A stretch of DNA of 64,000 nucleotides from Gammaproteobacteria bacterium. Lineage in GTDB: Bacteria; Pseudomonadota; Gammaproteobacteria; Ga0077536. The translations under genes and the position numbers were made by a program. The notes below the pieces were generated by a model that was not told the DNA's origin, searched no databases, and was given only the letters and a program-made list of their open reading frames with translations. Each line of letters opens with the position of its first letter. Position 1 is the stretch's first letter. Below, in pieces: positions 34,866 to 44,755 of the stretch. The stretch lies in NCBI GenBank assembly GCA_009692365.1, contig SHZJ01000004.1:1-64000 (forward strand), read 5' to 3'.

Positions 34866-36071
34866 ATGAACGAGCGATCCCACGCGCCCATGGATGGACT
34901 AGCGTCTAGCGCCTTCGACCTCACGCCCGACCAGCAAAACATTCTGGATGAGGCGGATAAATTCGCGCGCAATGAACTCTATCCCCTGTCCCAACGGATG
35001 GACGACGAAGAATGGTGGCCGGAAGACGTCTTCAAGAAGATTGGCGAGCAAGGCTATTTCGGGATCACCGTGCCCGAGAAATTCGGCGGCGTAGGGCTCG
35101 ACTTCTTCACCAGTGGTCTGGTCTGCCAGGCGATAGCGCGCTGGAACTACGCGCTCTCGCTGTCGTGGGTCGCCCACGAAAATCTCTGCCTCAACAATAT
35201 TTATCGCAACGCCAACGATGAGCAGCGCTATAAGTATTTGCCTGACCTGTGCAGCGGCAAGGCGATTGGCGCCCTCGGCCTGACCGAGCCCGGTGCCGGC
35301 TCCGACGCGCTAGGCTCCATGCGCACCATCGCCAAGCGCGACGGTGGGCATTACGTGCTTAATGGGCGCAAGATTTACATCACCAACGGACCCGTGGCCG
35401 ATGTGCTGCTGGTGTACGCCAAGACTGCGCCCGAGCGCGGCGCGCACGGGATCTCGGCGTTCATCGTGGAGAAAGACTTCCCCGGTTTTAGCGTCGCCCA
35501 GAAAATGAAAAAGATGGGTTTTCGCGGCAGCCAAACCGGTGAACTGGTGTTCGATAATTGCCGGGTGCCGGCCGAGAACCTCGTGGGCGGCGAAAATTTG
35601 GGCGTGGCGGTGGTGATGAGCGGGCTTGATCTGGAGCGCGCGGTGATTTCGCCCATTTGCGTGGGCATTGCCGAGCGTGCCCTCCAGCTATCGATTGAAT
35701 ACGCCAAGACCCGCGAGCAGTTTGGTAAACCGTTGGCGTCTTTCCAGATGATTCAGGCAAAAATTGCCGACATGTATGTCTGGGTCGAAACCATGAGAAC
35801 TTTTTGCTATCGCGTACTCGCGGCCGGCAACGCCTTGGAAGTGGGGGCCGGCGGCCGGGGGCAGATTCACGCGCTAACCGCCGCCTCTTTGATGTATACC
35901 GCCAATACGCTCAACAGCGTGCTCAACGAGGGTCTGCAGATCCACGGCGGGTTGGGCTATATGTGGGAAGCGGAAATCAACCGGCTCTACCGCGCCATTA
36001 AGCTGCTGGAAATTGGTGCCGGCACCACCGAAGTTCGCAAGCTCATCATCAGCCGCGAACTGCTGGCATAA
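34866..36071 (+). CDS. Acyl-CoA dehydrogenase
   Basis: A 401-residue ACAD from the ATG at 34866, which has GAGGAGA upstream; the track start at 34839 is too early. GLTEPGAGSDALGSMRT and GRKIYITNGPVADVLLV are the family signatures, FGKPLASFQMIQAKIADM and IHGGLGYMWEAEINRLYRA the C-terminal domain. The canonical catalytic Glu position reads IGAGTTEV, a common variant. It sits between the crotonase and SDR genes, giving an oxidation, hydration/isomerisation and reduction set for an acyl-CoA. Confidence 0.9.
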   Translation: MNERSHAPMDGLASSAFDLTPDQQNILDEADKFARNELYPLSQRMDDEEWWPEDVFKKIGEQGYFGITVPEKFGGVGLDFFTSGLVCQAIARWNYALSLSWVAHENLCLNNIYRNANDEQRYKYLPDLCSGKAIGALGLTEPGAGSDALGSMRTIAKRDGGHYVLNGRKIYITNGPVADVLLVYAKTAPERGAHGISAFIVEKDFPGFSVAQKMKKMGFRGSQTGELVFDNCRVPAENLVGGENLGVAVVMSGLDLERAVISPICVGIAERALQLSIEYAKTREQFGKPLASFQMIQAKIADMYVWVETMRTFCYRVLAAGNALEVGAGGRGQIHALTAASLMYTANTLNSVLNEGLQIHGGLGYMWEAEINRLYRAIKLLEIGAGTTEVRKLIISRELLA

Positions 36072-36081
36072 GGCTAACCAG

Positions 36082-36993
36082 ATGAGTGAGATACCCCCCA
36101 GCGAGACGCCAGACACGGCGCCACCGGCCAACGACAGCCAAGCCGAACTGATGGTGCTTCCGACGGCCTTCGCGGCCGATTTTCTGCGCGACAAAGTCGT
36201 GGTGGTGTCGGGTGGTGGGAGCGGTATAGGCCGGGCTACCGCGTGGCTGGCGGCTCGCTTGGGCGCGGTCGTCGTGGTGTGCGGTCGCCGCAACGAAAAG
36301 CTGCTCGCGGTGGTGGAAGTCATGCGTGATCTGGGTTTCGATGCGGATTACGAGCCCGTGGATATCCGCGAACGCGCCCGGGTCGAGCGCGCCATGCGCA
36401 ATATTTGGGACCGCCATGAACGGGTTGATTTACTGGTCAACAGCGCGGGTGGGCAGTTTCCACAAGCGGCGCTCGACTATTCGGAAAAAGGCTGGAATGC
36501 GGTCATCAACACCAATCTTTCCGGCACTTGGCACATGATGCAGCAGGCCGCGCTGCAGTGGCGTGAGACCGCGACGCCGGGGAGCATTGTCAATGTGGTC
36601 GTGGTGCCGCAGGGCTTACACGGGGTGGCGCACACCTGCGCGGCGCGCGCCGGCGTCATTGCCCTGTCGCAGGCGCTGGCGGTGGAGTGGGCACCGTTGG
36701 GTGTGCGGGTGAATTGTGTGGCGCCCGGCGCGATTAAAACCGAAGGCTGGGCGGTGTATTCCGAAGCTGCGCGCAGCAAATATCCCCTGACCAACCCCCT
36801 GATGCGGGCGGGCACCCCGTGGGAGGTGGCGCAGGCCATCGTCTACCTCGGCGGGCCGGCGGGCAGTTTCATCAACGGGGAAGTGCTGACCATCGACGGC
36901 GGCGGCCAGCACTGGGGCGAGATTTGGACCGGCGGGAAGCCCGAATATTACGCTCGCGCAACCCGCGCTTGGGACGAGGGTGCCAGCGCATAG
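36082..36993 (+). CDS. SDR family oxidoreductase (2,4-dienoyl-CoA reductase-like)
   Basis: A 303-residue short-chain dehydrogenase beginning at the ATG at 36082. SGGGSGIGRATA is the NAD(P)-binding turn and NSAGGQFPQAALDYSEKGWNAVINTN resembles peroxisomal-type 2,4-dienoyl-CoA reductases. The classical Tyr-x-x-x-Lys is missing: the aligned stretch reads HTCAARAGVIAL. DECR-type enzymes also lack the Tyr but keep the Lys, here apparently Arg. It may be an unusual reductase or a binding protein. An N-terminal extension of about 35 residues is Pro/Thr-rich. Confidence 0.82.
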   Translation: MSEIPPSETPDTAPPANDSQAELMVLPTAFAADFLRDKVVVVSGGGSGIGRATAWLAARLGAVVVVCGRRNEKLLAVVEVMRDLGFDADYEPVDIRERARVERAMRNIWDRHERVDLLVNSAGGQFPQAALDYSEKGWNAVINTNLSGTWHMMQQAALQWRETATPGSIVNVVVVPQGLHGVAHTCAARAGVIALSQALAVEWAPLGVRVNCVAPGAIKTEGWAVYSEAARSKYPLTNPLMRAGTPWEVAQAIVYLGGPAGSFINGEVLTIDGGGQHWGEIWTGGKPEYYARATRAWDEGASA

Positions 36994-37039
36994 CCCCGGT
37001 CGCCGCCCGCTGCCGAGCGCGCCGTGGGCCCGCGCTCGC

Positions 37040-37423
37040 CTAGCCAAATAGACGTTTGAAAAAACCCTTCACGCCGGTGCCCGCCTCGGCGGCGGCGGTC
37101 TGGCTCGCGGCTGGGCTGGGGCGCGGCGGCCGCGGTGCACGCGGTGCACGCTCAGAGTCGCCGCGGGTTAGGGGCTTTTCCGAGCGCGGCTGTGAGGCAT
37201 CGACTCGTAGCTCGCGGCCGTGCACTTCTTTGCCATTGAGGGTCTCGATGGCCTGTTGGGCCTCGCTGTCGTTAGCCATCTCCACGAAGCCGTAGCCGCG
37301 TGAGCGGCGGGTACGCTTGTCAAAAATGACTTCGGCGGCCACGATTTGGCCAAAGGGTTCAAAAATGGCGCGCAGTTCTTCGTCGCGGACGTCGTAAGAG
37401 AGATTGCCTACGTAGATATTCAT
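37040..37423 (-). CDS. RNA-binding protein with one RRM domain
   Basis: A 127-residue protein. RNP2 is IYVGNLSYDV (residues 3-12) and RNP1 is RGYGFVEM, both with their aromatic RNA-stacking residues; the RRM ends near residue 80. The rest is a basic, Pro/Ala-rich tail (RAPRAPRPPRP) closing with GVKGFFKRLFG, a short amphipathic end. Such proteins in bacteria are often cold-induced and bind RNA. A single-gene unit, convergent with the SDR gene. Confidence 0.92.
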   Translation of the reverse strand: MNIYVGNLSYDVRDEELRAIFEPFGQIVAAEVIFDKRTRRSRGYGFVEMANDSEAQQAIETLNGKEVHGRELRVDASQPRSEKPLTRGDSERAPRAPRPPRPSPAASQTAAAEAGTGVKGFFKRLFG

Positions 37424-37806
37424 TCGATAGCTCTAAATTTTTACAGGATCATCGGTGCGCGGCGGTTAGCGCTCGGGTGCGTGAGGAGGGCGGCATGTCT
37501 TGCGTTCGGAGGATCGACGACCACTGTGGCTGGGCCACGCTGTGCGGTGTCGGTAGGCGAATGGATGCAAGGATGAGGTAGTCCGTCGAAAACCCGAAGG
37601 CCGCGGCGCGGCATGGTGTCTGGGGGTGCGCTACCCGGCGGGCAGTCGCGCCTGCGTGAACTACTGGAGGTGGTTCACGCCCGTTCCTGAGGGCGGTTCC
37701 GGCGCGCGTTTGAGGCACATTCCGCAACCGCAGGCAGGCGTTGCCATTCAAGCACAAGCGCTGGACGATGGCAACGTAAGGTCTGGTTGATAGGGCGAGA
37801 TCAGGC
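37424..37806. other. Intergenic region, no gene recognised
   Basis: About 380 bases between the RRM gene start and the glutaryl-CoA dehydrogenase stop, both on the minus strand. A 102-codon minus-strand ORF lies here but has no recognisable motif. The part next to the RRM gene is its presumed leader (AT-rich TAAATTTTTACAG on the plus strand). A 9-bp inverted repeat near the other end is listed separately. Confidence 0.5.
37739..37776 (-). terminator. Inverted repeat downstream of gcdH
   Basis: CGTTGCCAT and ATGGCAACG are exact complements separated by 20 bases, about 30 bases after the gcdH stop. The loop is long and no U-tract follows, so the call is weak. Confidence 0.3.
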
Positions 37807-39030
37807 TTAGCCGGTAAACGCCTGCAGCCCGGTCTGGGCGCGCCCCAAAATCAGCGCATGGACATCGTGGGTGCCCTCGTAGGTGTTCACGGCTTCGAGG
37901 TTCATGAGGTGCCGAATAACGTGATATTCGTCGGAAATGCCGTTACCGCCGTGCATGTCGCGCGCCAGGCGCGCGATGTCCAGAGCCTTGCCGCAGTTAT
38001 TACGCTTCATCAGCGAAATGGCTTCGGGCGCGCCACGACCCGCGTCGATCAGGCGGCCCAACTGCAGGGCGCCTTGCAGGCCCAAGGTGATTTCGGTTTG
38101 CATGTCGGCGAGTTTTTTTTGTACCAACTGGGTGGCAGCCAGCGGGCGGCCGAACTGGTGCCGATCGAGGGTGTATTGCCGGGCGGCCAGCCAACAGAAC
38201 TCCGCCGCCCCCATCGCGCCCCAGGCAATGCCGTAGCGCGCCCGATTCAGGCAGCCAAACGGGCCTTTGAGGCCTTGGACATTGGGCAGGAGGTGTTGCG
38301 CGGACACCTGCACTCGGTCCATCACGATTTCGCCGGTGGTCGAGGCGCGCAGCGAAAATTTCCCGTCGATCTTGGGCGTCGATAAACCGCTCATGCCGCG
38401 CTCGAGCACAAAGCCCCGGATCACGCCGTCGTCGGTTTTGGCCCACACCACGAACACCGTCGCCAACGGCGAATTCGTGATCCACATTTTATTGCCGGAC
38501 AGTTCATAGCCGCCGTCGACGGCGCGCGCGCGGGTTTTCATGCTCCCGGGGTCGGATCCGGCGTCGGGCTCGGTGAGACCAAAACAGCCGATCCATTCGC
38601 CGGACGCCAAGCGCGGCAGGTATTTTTTGCGCTGTTCTTCCGTGCCGTAGGCGTAGATGGGATGCATCACCAGACTGGACTGCACGCTCATCGCGGAGCG
38701 AAAACCCGAATCCACCCGTTCGACCTCGCGCGCGATCAAGCCGTAGGAAACATAGTTCAGGCCCGCGCCACCATATTGTTCAGGAATGGTCGCACCCAGA
38801 AAACCCAGTTCCCCAAATTCACGCATCAAGCCCGGGTCAAAGTTCTCGTGCCGGTGCATGTCGCGGACCCGGGGTTGCAGACGCTCCTGGCAAAAGGTTT
38901 GCGCGGCCTGACTGATGAGGCGCTCGTCCTCGCTCAACTGTTCGCTGAGGTGCAGAGGGTCCTGCCAATTGAAGGGGCCTTCGGCGGTGGCTTTGGGTGG
39001 CTGGCTTAGTTCGGCGAGGACAGAGTTCAT
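37807..39030 (-). CDS. gcdH: Glutaryl-CoA dehydrogenase-like acyl-CoA dehydrogenase
   Basis: I start at the ATG at 39030, which has GGAG upstream; the track extends 72 codons further into implausible sequence. The 407-residue product shows [37 protein letters not shown], and the ending [20 protein letters not shown], the near-invariant end of glutaryl-CoA dehydrogenases with the catalytic Glu. This is the only one of the three ACADs here with the canonical YEGT glutamate. It converts glutaryl-CoA to crotonyl-CoA in lysine/tryptophan/aromatic breakdown. It is divergent from etfB. Confidence 0.9.
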   Translation of the reverse strand: MNSVLAELSQPPKATAEGPFNWQDPLHLSEQLSEDERLISQAAQTFCQERLQPRVRDMHRHENFDPGLMREFGELGFLGATIPEQYGGAGLNYVSYGLIAREVERVDSGFRSAMSVQSSLVMHPIYAYGTEEQRKKYLPRLASGEWIGCFGLTEPDAGSDPGSMKTRARAVDGGYELSGNKMWITNSPLATVFVVWAKTDDGVIRGFVLERGMSGLSTPKIDGKFSLRASTTGEIVMDRVQVSAQHLLPNVQGLKGPFGCLNRARYGIAWGAMGAAEFCWLAARQYTLDRHQFGRPLAATQLVQKKLADMQTEITLGLQGALQLGRLIDAGRGAPEAISLMKRNNCGKALDIARLARDMHGGNGISDEYHVIRHLMNLEAVNTYEGTHDVHALILGRAQTGLQAFTG

Positions 39031-39323
39031 GCGCAGGCTCCGCGGGTGCTGATCTGAATTGGGGCCGCGGGTTGATCCGCAACGGGCACCCTGCCCGTAA
39101 ATAGGTGGAGCGCGCGCGGCGGTCAAATCGGCTTTCTGCCTAGCGGCAGAGCAACTTCGGTCGAGGCGATAATATTGCGCTGCGTCAGCTAGTTCGAGCA
39201 AGGCGTTATTTGCTACCATGCCGCCTCCTTTGACAACCGTTTGCAAGGCTCGCTCTGTGTGCCGCAGGGTCGCGTGACGCGCCCCCCGTCGGGCGGGCAG
39301 CGTGCGCCATCTGGGAGGATGAA

Positions 39324-40073
39324 ATGAAGATCCTAGTCGCCGTAAAGCGCGCTATCGACTACAACGTAAAAGCACGGCCCAAAGCCGATGGTACCGGCGT
39401 TGAATTGGCGAACGTCAAAATGTCGATGAACCCGTTCGACGAAATCGCGGTGGAAGAGGCGCTACGCCTGCAGGAAGCCGGCAAGGCGACCGAGATCATT
39501 GCCGTGTCGGTGGGCCCTGCGACCTGTCAAGAGACGCTGCGAACCGCCATGGCGATGGGGGCCGACCGCGGCATCCTGGTGCAAACAGACAGCGAGGCCC
39601 AGCCGCTGGCGGTAGCCAAACTCCTCAAGGCCATTGTGGAGCGCGAGCAGCCCGGCTTGGTGCTGCTGGGCAAACAGGCGATCGACGATGATTCCAATCA
39701 GACCGGCCAGATGTTGGCGGGGTTGCTGGGCTGGGCGCAGGGTACGTTTGCGTGCACCGTGCTGCCGGAGGGTGATTCGCTGGTGGTGAAACGCGAGGTT
39801 GATGGCGGCATTCAAAGTCTCACGCTCAAGCTGCCCGCCGTGGTCACCGCTGACCTGCGGCTCAACGAGCCCCGCTACGTCAAGCTGCCCAACATCATGA
39901 AAGCCAAGAAAAAGCCCTTGGATATTTTTTCGCCCGCCGATTTGGGGGTCGATATCACGCCCCGTTTGAAACTGGTCAAAGTCAGCGAACCACCCGCCCG
40001 CGTAGGCGGTGTGAAGGTTGCGGATGTCGAAGAACTCGTGGCGAAGCTGCGTAACGAAGCGAAGGTAATTTAA
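39324..40073 (+). CDS. etfB: Electron transfer flavoprotein beta subunit
   Basis: A 249-residue protein with the standard N-terminus [52 protein letters not shown] (AMP/nucleotide-binding region) and the ETF-beta signature [32 protein letters not shown] precedes the ATG. It pairs with EtfA encoded two bases downstream. It accepts electrons from the acyl-CoA dehydrogenases and hands them to ETF:quinone oxidoreductase. Confidence 0.97.
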   Translation: MKILVAVKRAIDYNVKARPKADGTGVELANVKMSMNPFDEIAVEEALRLQEAGKATEIIAVSVGPATCQETLRTAMAMGADRGILVQTDSEAQPLAVAKLLKAIVEREQPGLVLLGKQAIDDDSNQTGQMLAGLLGWAQGTFACTVLPEGDSLVVKREVDGGIQSLTLKLPAVVTADLRLNEPRYVKLPNIMKAKKKPLDIFSPADLGVDITPRLKLVKVSEPPARVGGVKVADVEELVAKLRNEAKVI

Positions 40074-40075
40074 AC

Positions 40076-41011
40076 ATGACTGCCCTAGTGATTGCGGAAC
40101 ACAACAACCAGACCCTCAACGTCGCTACGCTGTGTGCGGTGGCGGCCGCCGCCCAACTCTCGGGCGGGGTCGATATCCTCATCGCTGGACATCAATGCGC
40201 GGGGGTGGCGGAGCAAGCGGCGCAGGTGCCCGGGGTCGGCAAGATTCTGCTGGCCGACGCAGCGCACTACGGCCATGCGCTGGCCGAGAACCTGGCCCCG
40301 CTGGTGCTGAGTCTCAGCAGCGCCTATTCGCATCTTTTAGCGGCGGCCACGAGCAACGGCAAGAACCTTATGCCCCGCGTCGCGGCGATGCTGGATGTGG
40401 CGCAACTCTCGGACATCATCGCGGTGGTGAGCGACGACACCTTCGTGCGCCCCATTTACGCCGGCAATGTGTTGGCAACGTTCCAATCATTGGATGCGAT
40501 CAAAGCCATCACCGTGCGCATGACAGGCTTTGATGCCGTGCCCGCAACGGGTGGCGCCGCGACTATCGAGGTGGTTGCCAGCCAAGCCGACGCCGGCCTG
40601 TCGCAGTTTGTCAGCGAAGAACTCACCAAGTCATCCCGCCCGGAACTCATGGCCGCCGACATCGTGGTGTCGGGTGGTCGTGGGGTTGGCAGTGCGGAAA
40701 ACTTTGCCCTGATCGAGCGTCTTGCCGACCAACTGGGCGCCGCGGTGGGTGCCTCGCGCGCGGCGGTCGACGCGGGCTTCGTGCCAAACGACTACCAAGT
40801 GGGCCAAACCGGCAAATGCGTCGCCCCAACTTTATATGTGGCGGTGGGGATTTCCGGGGCGATCCAGCATTTGGCGGGCATGAAAGACAGCAAGGTCATC
40901 GTGGCGATTAACAAAGACGAGGAAGCGCCGATTTTTCAAATAGCGGACTACGGCCTGGTCGGTGATTTGTTCAAGGAAGTGCCGGCGCTGTGCGACGCGC
41001 TGGCGCCGTAA
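40076..41011 (+). CDS. etfA: Electron transfer flavoprotein alpha subunit
   Basis: A 311-residue FAD-carrying subunit. [65 protein letters not shown] and [24 protein letters not shown] form the complete C-terminal FAD-binding signature. It begins two bases after etfB, so translation is coupled. Confidence 0.97.
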   Translation: MTALVIAEHNNQTLNVATLCAVAAAAQLSGGVDILIAGHQCAGVAEQAAQVPGVGKILLADAAHYGHALAENLAPLVLSLSSAYSHLLAAATSNGKNLMPRVAAMLDVAQLSDIIAVVSDDTFVRPIYAGNVLATFQSLDAIKAITVRMTGFDAVPATGGAATIEVVASQADAGLSQFVSEELTKSSRPELMAADIVVSGGRGVGSAENFALIERLADQLGAAVGASRAAVDAGFVPNDYQVGQTGKCVAPTLYVAVGISGAIQHLAGMKDSKVIVAINKDEEAPIFQIADYGLVGDLFKEVPALCDALAP

Positions 41012-41045
41012 TTCGGTTCAAACGAGCCACGAAGGGAGCGCGGTG

Positions 41046-42677
41046 ATGGCACGCGAAGCAATGGAGTTTGACGTGGTGATCGTGGGCGGTGGCCCGGCCG
41101 GCTTGGCCTGTGCCATCCGCTTGCGGCAGCTGGCGCAGGCCGCGAGCCACGAACTGAGCGTCTGCGTGCTCGAGAAAGGCTCGGAAATCGGCGCGCATAT
41201 TCTCTCCGGCGCCGTCATTGAACCGCGCGCGCTCAATGAACTGCTGCCGGACTGGGCCGCGCGCGCCGCGCCGCTGAAAACGCCGGTCACCGAAGACCGC
41301 TTCATGCTGCTGACCAAGTCCCGCGCGGTGCGGCTGCCTACCCCGCCACACATGAATAACCACGGCAATTACATCGTGAGCTTGGGCAATGTGTGCCGCT
41401 GGCTGGGCACCCAGGCCGAAGCGGCGGGGGTGGATATCTATCCCGGGTTTGCGGCCGCCGAAGTGCTTTTTCACGCGGACGGCAGCGTAAAAGGGGTGGC
41501 GACGGGTGATATGGGGCGGCGCAAAGACGGCAGCGAAGGTCCCAATTTTGCCCCCGGGATGGAACTGCACGCCAAGCAGACAATTTTCGGCGAGGGTTGC
41601 CGCGGCTCGTTGACCAAAACCCTGTTCGAACGCTTTTCGTTACGCGCTGGCGTGGACCCGCAGGTTTTTGGGTTGGGGATCAAAGAACTGTGGGAAATTA
41701 ATCCTGCGCACCACCATGCGGGGCAGGTTACCCACACCATCGGCTGGCCGATGAACCACAAAACCTATGGCGGTTCTTGGCTGTATCACCTCGAAGATAA
41801 CCTCGTTTCGGTAGGGTTTGTCGTCGGTCTGAATTACACCAACCCGTATCTGAGCCCTTTCGATGAGATGCAACGCTTTAAGACCCACCCGGTCATCCGT
41901 GAGACTTTCGCCGGTGCGCGCCGGGTTTCATATGGGGCGCGGGCCATTAGCGCGGGTGGTTTCCAGTCGATCCCCAAACTCACTTTCCCCGGCGGTTTGT
42001 TGATTGGCGATGGCGCAGGATTCCTCAACGTTCCCAAGATCAAGGGCAGTCATACGGCGATGAAATCCGGCATGACCGCGGCCGCAGCGGTCTTTGATCT
42101 GCTTTGTGCGGCCGACGCGCCGGGCCAGGAAGCGCTGGAATACCCAACTCGTCTGCGCCGCACTTGGCTGTGGGACGAACTGTATCGGGTGCGTAATATC
42201 AAGCCCGCGTTCCATTGGGGACTGTGGCCGGCCATGGCCTATTCGGCGCTCGACAGCCTGGTGTTGCGCGGCAAGGCGCCGTGGACCTTCCACCACCAAG
42301 CCGACCACGAGTCGCTCAAGCCCGCCGCCGAGTGCCCGGTTATCGAGTATCCCCGACCCGACGGCGTGCTGACGTTCGATCGGCTGTCGTCGGTATTTTT
42401 GTCCAACACCAACCATGAAGAAGCGCAGCCCTGCCATCTCACCCTGCGCGATGACACCCTGCCGACCCGGCTCAATCTGCCCTTATATGCCGGTCCTGAG
42501 CAGCGGTATTGCCCGGCGGGGGTGTACGAGTTCGTGCCGGACGGGGCGCACCAGCGCCTGCAAATCAACGCCCAGAATTGCGTGCACTGTAAAACCTGCG
42601 ACATCAAAGACCCCTCCCAGAACATCAATTGGGTGACGCCGGAAGGCGGTGGCGGCCCTAACTATCCAAATATGTGA
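41046..42677 (+). CDS. Electron transfer flavoprotein:ubiquinone oxidoreductase
   Basis: A 543-residue protein starting at the ATG at 41046 ([10 protein letters not shown]); the track start at 40962 overlaps etf[18 protein letters not shown] is the FAD dinucleotide fold, GAHILSGAV a conserved flavin loop, and the C-terminal ferredoxin-like domain carries the 4Fe-4S ligands (CPAGVYEFV and [19 protein letters not shown]). It oxidises reduced ETF and reduces membrane quinone, attached to the inner face of the membrane. It completes the route from acyl-CoA to the respiratory chain with the two upstream genes. Confidence 0.97.
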   Translation: MAREAMEFDVVIVGGGPAGLACAIRLRQLAQAASHELSVCVLEKGSEIGAHILSGAVIEPRALNELLPDWAARAAPLKTPVTEDRFMLLTKSRAVRLPTPPHMNNHGNYIVSLGNVCRWLGTQAEAAGVDIYPGFAAAEVLFHADGSVKGVATGDMGRRKDGSEGPNFAPGMELHAKQTIFGEGCRGSLTKTLFERFSLRAGVDPQVFGLGIKELWEINPAHHHAGQVTHTIGWPMNHKTYGGSWLYHLEDNLVSVGFVVGLNYTNPYLSPFDEMQRFKTHPVIRETFAGARRVSYGARAISAGGFQSIPKLTFPGGLLIGDGAGFLNVPKIKGSHTAMKSGMTAAAAVFDLLCAADAPGQEALEYPTRLRRTWLWDELYRVRNIKPAFHWGLWPAMAYSALDSLVLRGKAPWTFHHQADHESLKPAAECPVIEYPRPDGVLTFDRLSSVFLSNTNHEEAQPCHLTLRDDTLPTRLNLPLYAGPEQRYCPAGVYEFVPDGAHQRLQINAQNCVHCKTCDIKDPSQNINWVTPEGGGGPNYPNM

Positions 42678-42690
42678 GCCCCAGACCCCC

Positions 42691-43014
42691 ATGCCAAAGA
42701 TTAATTTTGTGAGCGCGGACGGGGTTACGCGGACGGTGGACATCCCCGCGGGCTGGACCCTCATGGAAGGCGCCATCCAAAACGGGGTAGACGGCATTAC
42801 CGCCGAATGCGGCGGCGGCTGCGCGTGTGCGACCTGTCATGTGCTGGTGTCCACCCCGTGGGCAGAACAATTGCCGCCGATGACGCCGGCCGAAAACGAT
42901 CTTCTGGAATGCACCGCCGTGCCGCGCAGCCCGCAGTCACGACTGAGCTGCCAGATCCCCGTCACGGGGCCGTTGGAGGGGCTTACCGTCCATTTACCCG
43001 AGCGACAAACCTGA
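42691..43014 (+). CDS. Adrenodoxin-type 2Fe-2S ferredoxin 1
   Basis: A 107-residue ferredoxin. Cys40, Cys46, Cys49 (ECGGGCACATCH) and the later LSCQI Cys fit the C-x5-C-x2-C...C adrenodoxin/putidaredoxin pattern. It starts 14 bases after the ETF-QO stop without an obvious Shine-Dalgarno, so it may depend on upstream translation. It likely carries electrons from the adjacent reductase to a P450 or other oxygenase not present in the window. Confidence 0.93.
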   Translation: MPKINFVSADGVTRTVDIPAGWTLMEGAIQNGVDGITAECGGGCACATCHVLVSTPWAEQLPPMTPAENDLLECTAVPRSPQSRLSCQIPVTGPLEGLTVHLPERQT

Positions 43015-43042
43015 GCGCCGGGGCGGGCGCAGCGCGCCCAAC

Positions 43043-44266
43043 ATGAGCGCTATGGTCATCATCGGGGCGGGTCAGGCGGGACTGCAGATCGCCGAATGCC
43101 TGCGCCGGGGTGGCCACGCAGGGCGCTTGACGCTGCTCGGTGAGGAGCCTTGGCCGCCCTACCAGCGGCCACCGTTGTCCAAAAAATATCTCGCCGGGGA
43201 CTTAGCCGACGAGCGGGTCTTCTGTCGCCCGCTCGCGCAGCTGGCCAAGCAGGAAATTGAATTTCGCGCCAATACCCGGGTGGTGGCCATCGACCGCACC
43301 GCCCGTGCGGTGGTGCTCGCGAGCGGCGAGCGCCTGGCCTACACGGGGCTGGCCATCGCCACCGGTGCCCGGCCGCGCGCCCTGCCGGTGGCGGGCGCTG
43401 AGCATCCGGCGGTGTGCTATTTACGGGGCCTGCAGGATGCCCAAGGGCTGCAGGCCAAACTTGTCCGGGCCCAGCAGGTGGTCGTGATCGGCGGGGGCTT
43501 TATCGGGCTGGAGGTTGCGGCGACCGCGCGCGAGGCCGGTAAAACGGTGAGCGTCATCGAGGGTGCCGACCGGCTCATGGCGCGGGCCGTTGCACCGGGG
43601 ATCTCAAGCTACTTTGCGCAAACCCACCGGGCGCGGGGCGTGGACTTGCGCTTTGGCTGCCAGGTGAGCGGTCTGGTGCCCGTCGCGGCCGGGGGCTTGC
43701 GGGTCGAACTCAGCGACGGCGGCGTGCTGCACGCCGATTTGGTCGTCGCGGGGGTTGGCGCTTTGCCAAATCAGGAACTCGCCGCGCAGGCGGGTTTGGC
43801 CTGCGCCAACGGCATCGTGGTGGACGAATACGCGCGCACCAACGACCCCCTCATCGTCGCCGCCGGGGATTGCACGTGGCACGTGAATCGGCGCTATCCG
43901 GCACCGCTGCGGTTAGAATCGGTGCAAAACGCTGTTGACCAAGCAAAAATTGCCGCCTTGAGTTTGCTCGGAGTCGCGCAGCCGTATCAGGATCTGCCGT
44001 GGTTCTGGTCTGATCAATACGATGTGAAGCTCCAAATCGCGGGCTTGTCGCTCGCCCACGACACCACGGTGGTGCGCGGTGGGTCGGAGGCGTTTTCGGT
44101 GTTTTATTTCGCGGCCGGCGCGCTGGTGGGGGTGGATTCCATTAATCGTCCCGCAGACCACATGCTGGCGCGTAAACTACTATCGGCGGGGCGGGCGGTG
44201 ACGCCCGCGCAGGCGGTCGATCTGGCGTTTGATTTAAAAGCACTGCTGCAAGACCCCACCGGTTAG
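43043..44266 (+). CDS. NAD(P)H:ferredoxin reductase (putidaredoxin/rhodocoxin reductase-like)
   Basis: A 407-residue FAD protein. VIIGAGQAGLQIAECLR binds FAD, PYQRPPLSKKYLAG and GLAIATGARPR are standard, VVIGGGFIGLEVAATARE binds NAD(P)H, and EYARTNDPLIVAAGDCT with the terminal reductase domain closes it. This class reduces 2Fe-2S ferredoxins of P450 and ring-hydroxylating systems. It is flanked immediately on both sides by such ferredoxins. Confidence 0.95.
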   Translation: MSAMVIIGAGQAGLQIAECLRRGGHAGRLTLLGEEPWPPYQRPPLSKKYLAGDLADERVFCRPLAQLAKQEIEFRANTRVVAIDRTARAVVLASGERLAYTGLAIATGARPRALPVAGAEHPAVCYLRGLQDAQGLQAKLVRAQQVVVIGGGFIGLEVAATAREAGKTVSVIEGADRLMARAVAPGISSYFAQTHRARGVDLRFGCQVSGLVPVAAGGLRVELSDGGVLHADLVVAGVGALPNQELAAQAGLACANGIVVDEYARTNDPLIVAAGDCTWHVNRRYPAPLRLESVQNAVDQAKIAALSLLGVAQPYQDLPWFWSDQYDVKLQIAGLSLAHDTTVVRGGSEAFSVFYFAAGALVGVDSINRPADHMLARKLLSAGRAVTPAQAVDLAFDLKALLQDPTG

Positions 44267-44330
44267 CGGTGGAGACCAGCGCGCGCACCGCCTATTCAAT
44301 GACCAACGACCAGAACAGAACGGGGAGCTC

Positions 44331-44648
44331 ATGCCGAAGATTACTTTTATCGATGTAGATGGCACGTCATACGACGCCATGGTGGATGCTGGCTTGTCGT
44401 TGATGGAGGGAGCCATTAATGTCGGTGTGCCCGGCGTGCTGGCCATCTGCGGCGGCAGTTGCGCCTGCAGTACCTGCCATGGCTATATCGACGATGCGTG
44501 GGTCGCGCTGGTGGGCGGTCCCAATGACATCGAGGACGCCACGCTGGAACTCGCCAACGAGCGTCGTGCGGGCAGCCGTTTGACCTGCCAAGTTCAGGTC
44601 ACTGCGGCGATGGATGGGCTCGTGGTGCACGTGGCGAAAAACGACTAA
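44331..44648 (+). CDS. Adrenodoxin-type 2Fe-2S ferredoxin 2
   Basis: A 105-residue ferredoxin with Cys40, Cys46 and Cys49 (ICGGSCACSTCHG) and LTCQV. It resembles ferredoxin 1 (both begin MPKI.F and have SLMEGAI/TLMEGAI and a cysteine-rich loop), yet differs through the C-terminal half, so the pair is an old duplication or independent recruitment. GGGGAG precedes the ATG. It probably serves a different terminal oxygenase. Confidence 0.93.
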   Translation: MPKITFIDVDGTSYDAMVDAGLSLMEGAINVGVPGVLAICGGSCACSTCHGYIDDAWVALVGGPNDIEDATLELANERRAGSRLTCQVQVTAAMDGLVVHVAKND

Positions 44649-44755
44649 GCACCGCAGCACTCTGGGGAGTAGCCTCAGCACGGGCCTTCTGCGTCACTCG
44701 CCGGTGGCGGAAGCTCTCTTCAGATTCCCGGCGGCACGGAAACGACACGCAGCCT

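Noticed and set aside
37449-37757. 102-residue minus-strand ORF in the gap near the RRM gene
   Set aside because: No recognisable motif or ribosome site; the gap is treated as non-coding.
39031-39246. 72-codon N-terminal extension of glutaryl-CoA dehydrogenase
   Set aside because: No similarity to the family, unusual composition, and the internal ATG at 39030 has a ribosome site.
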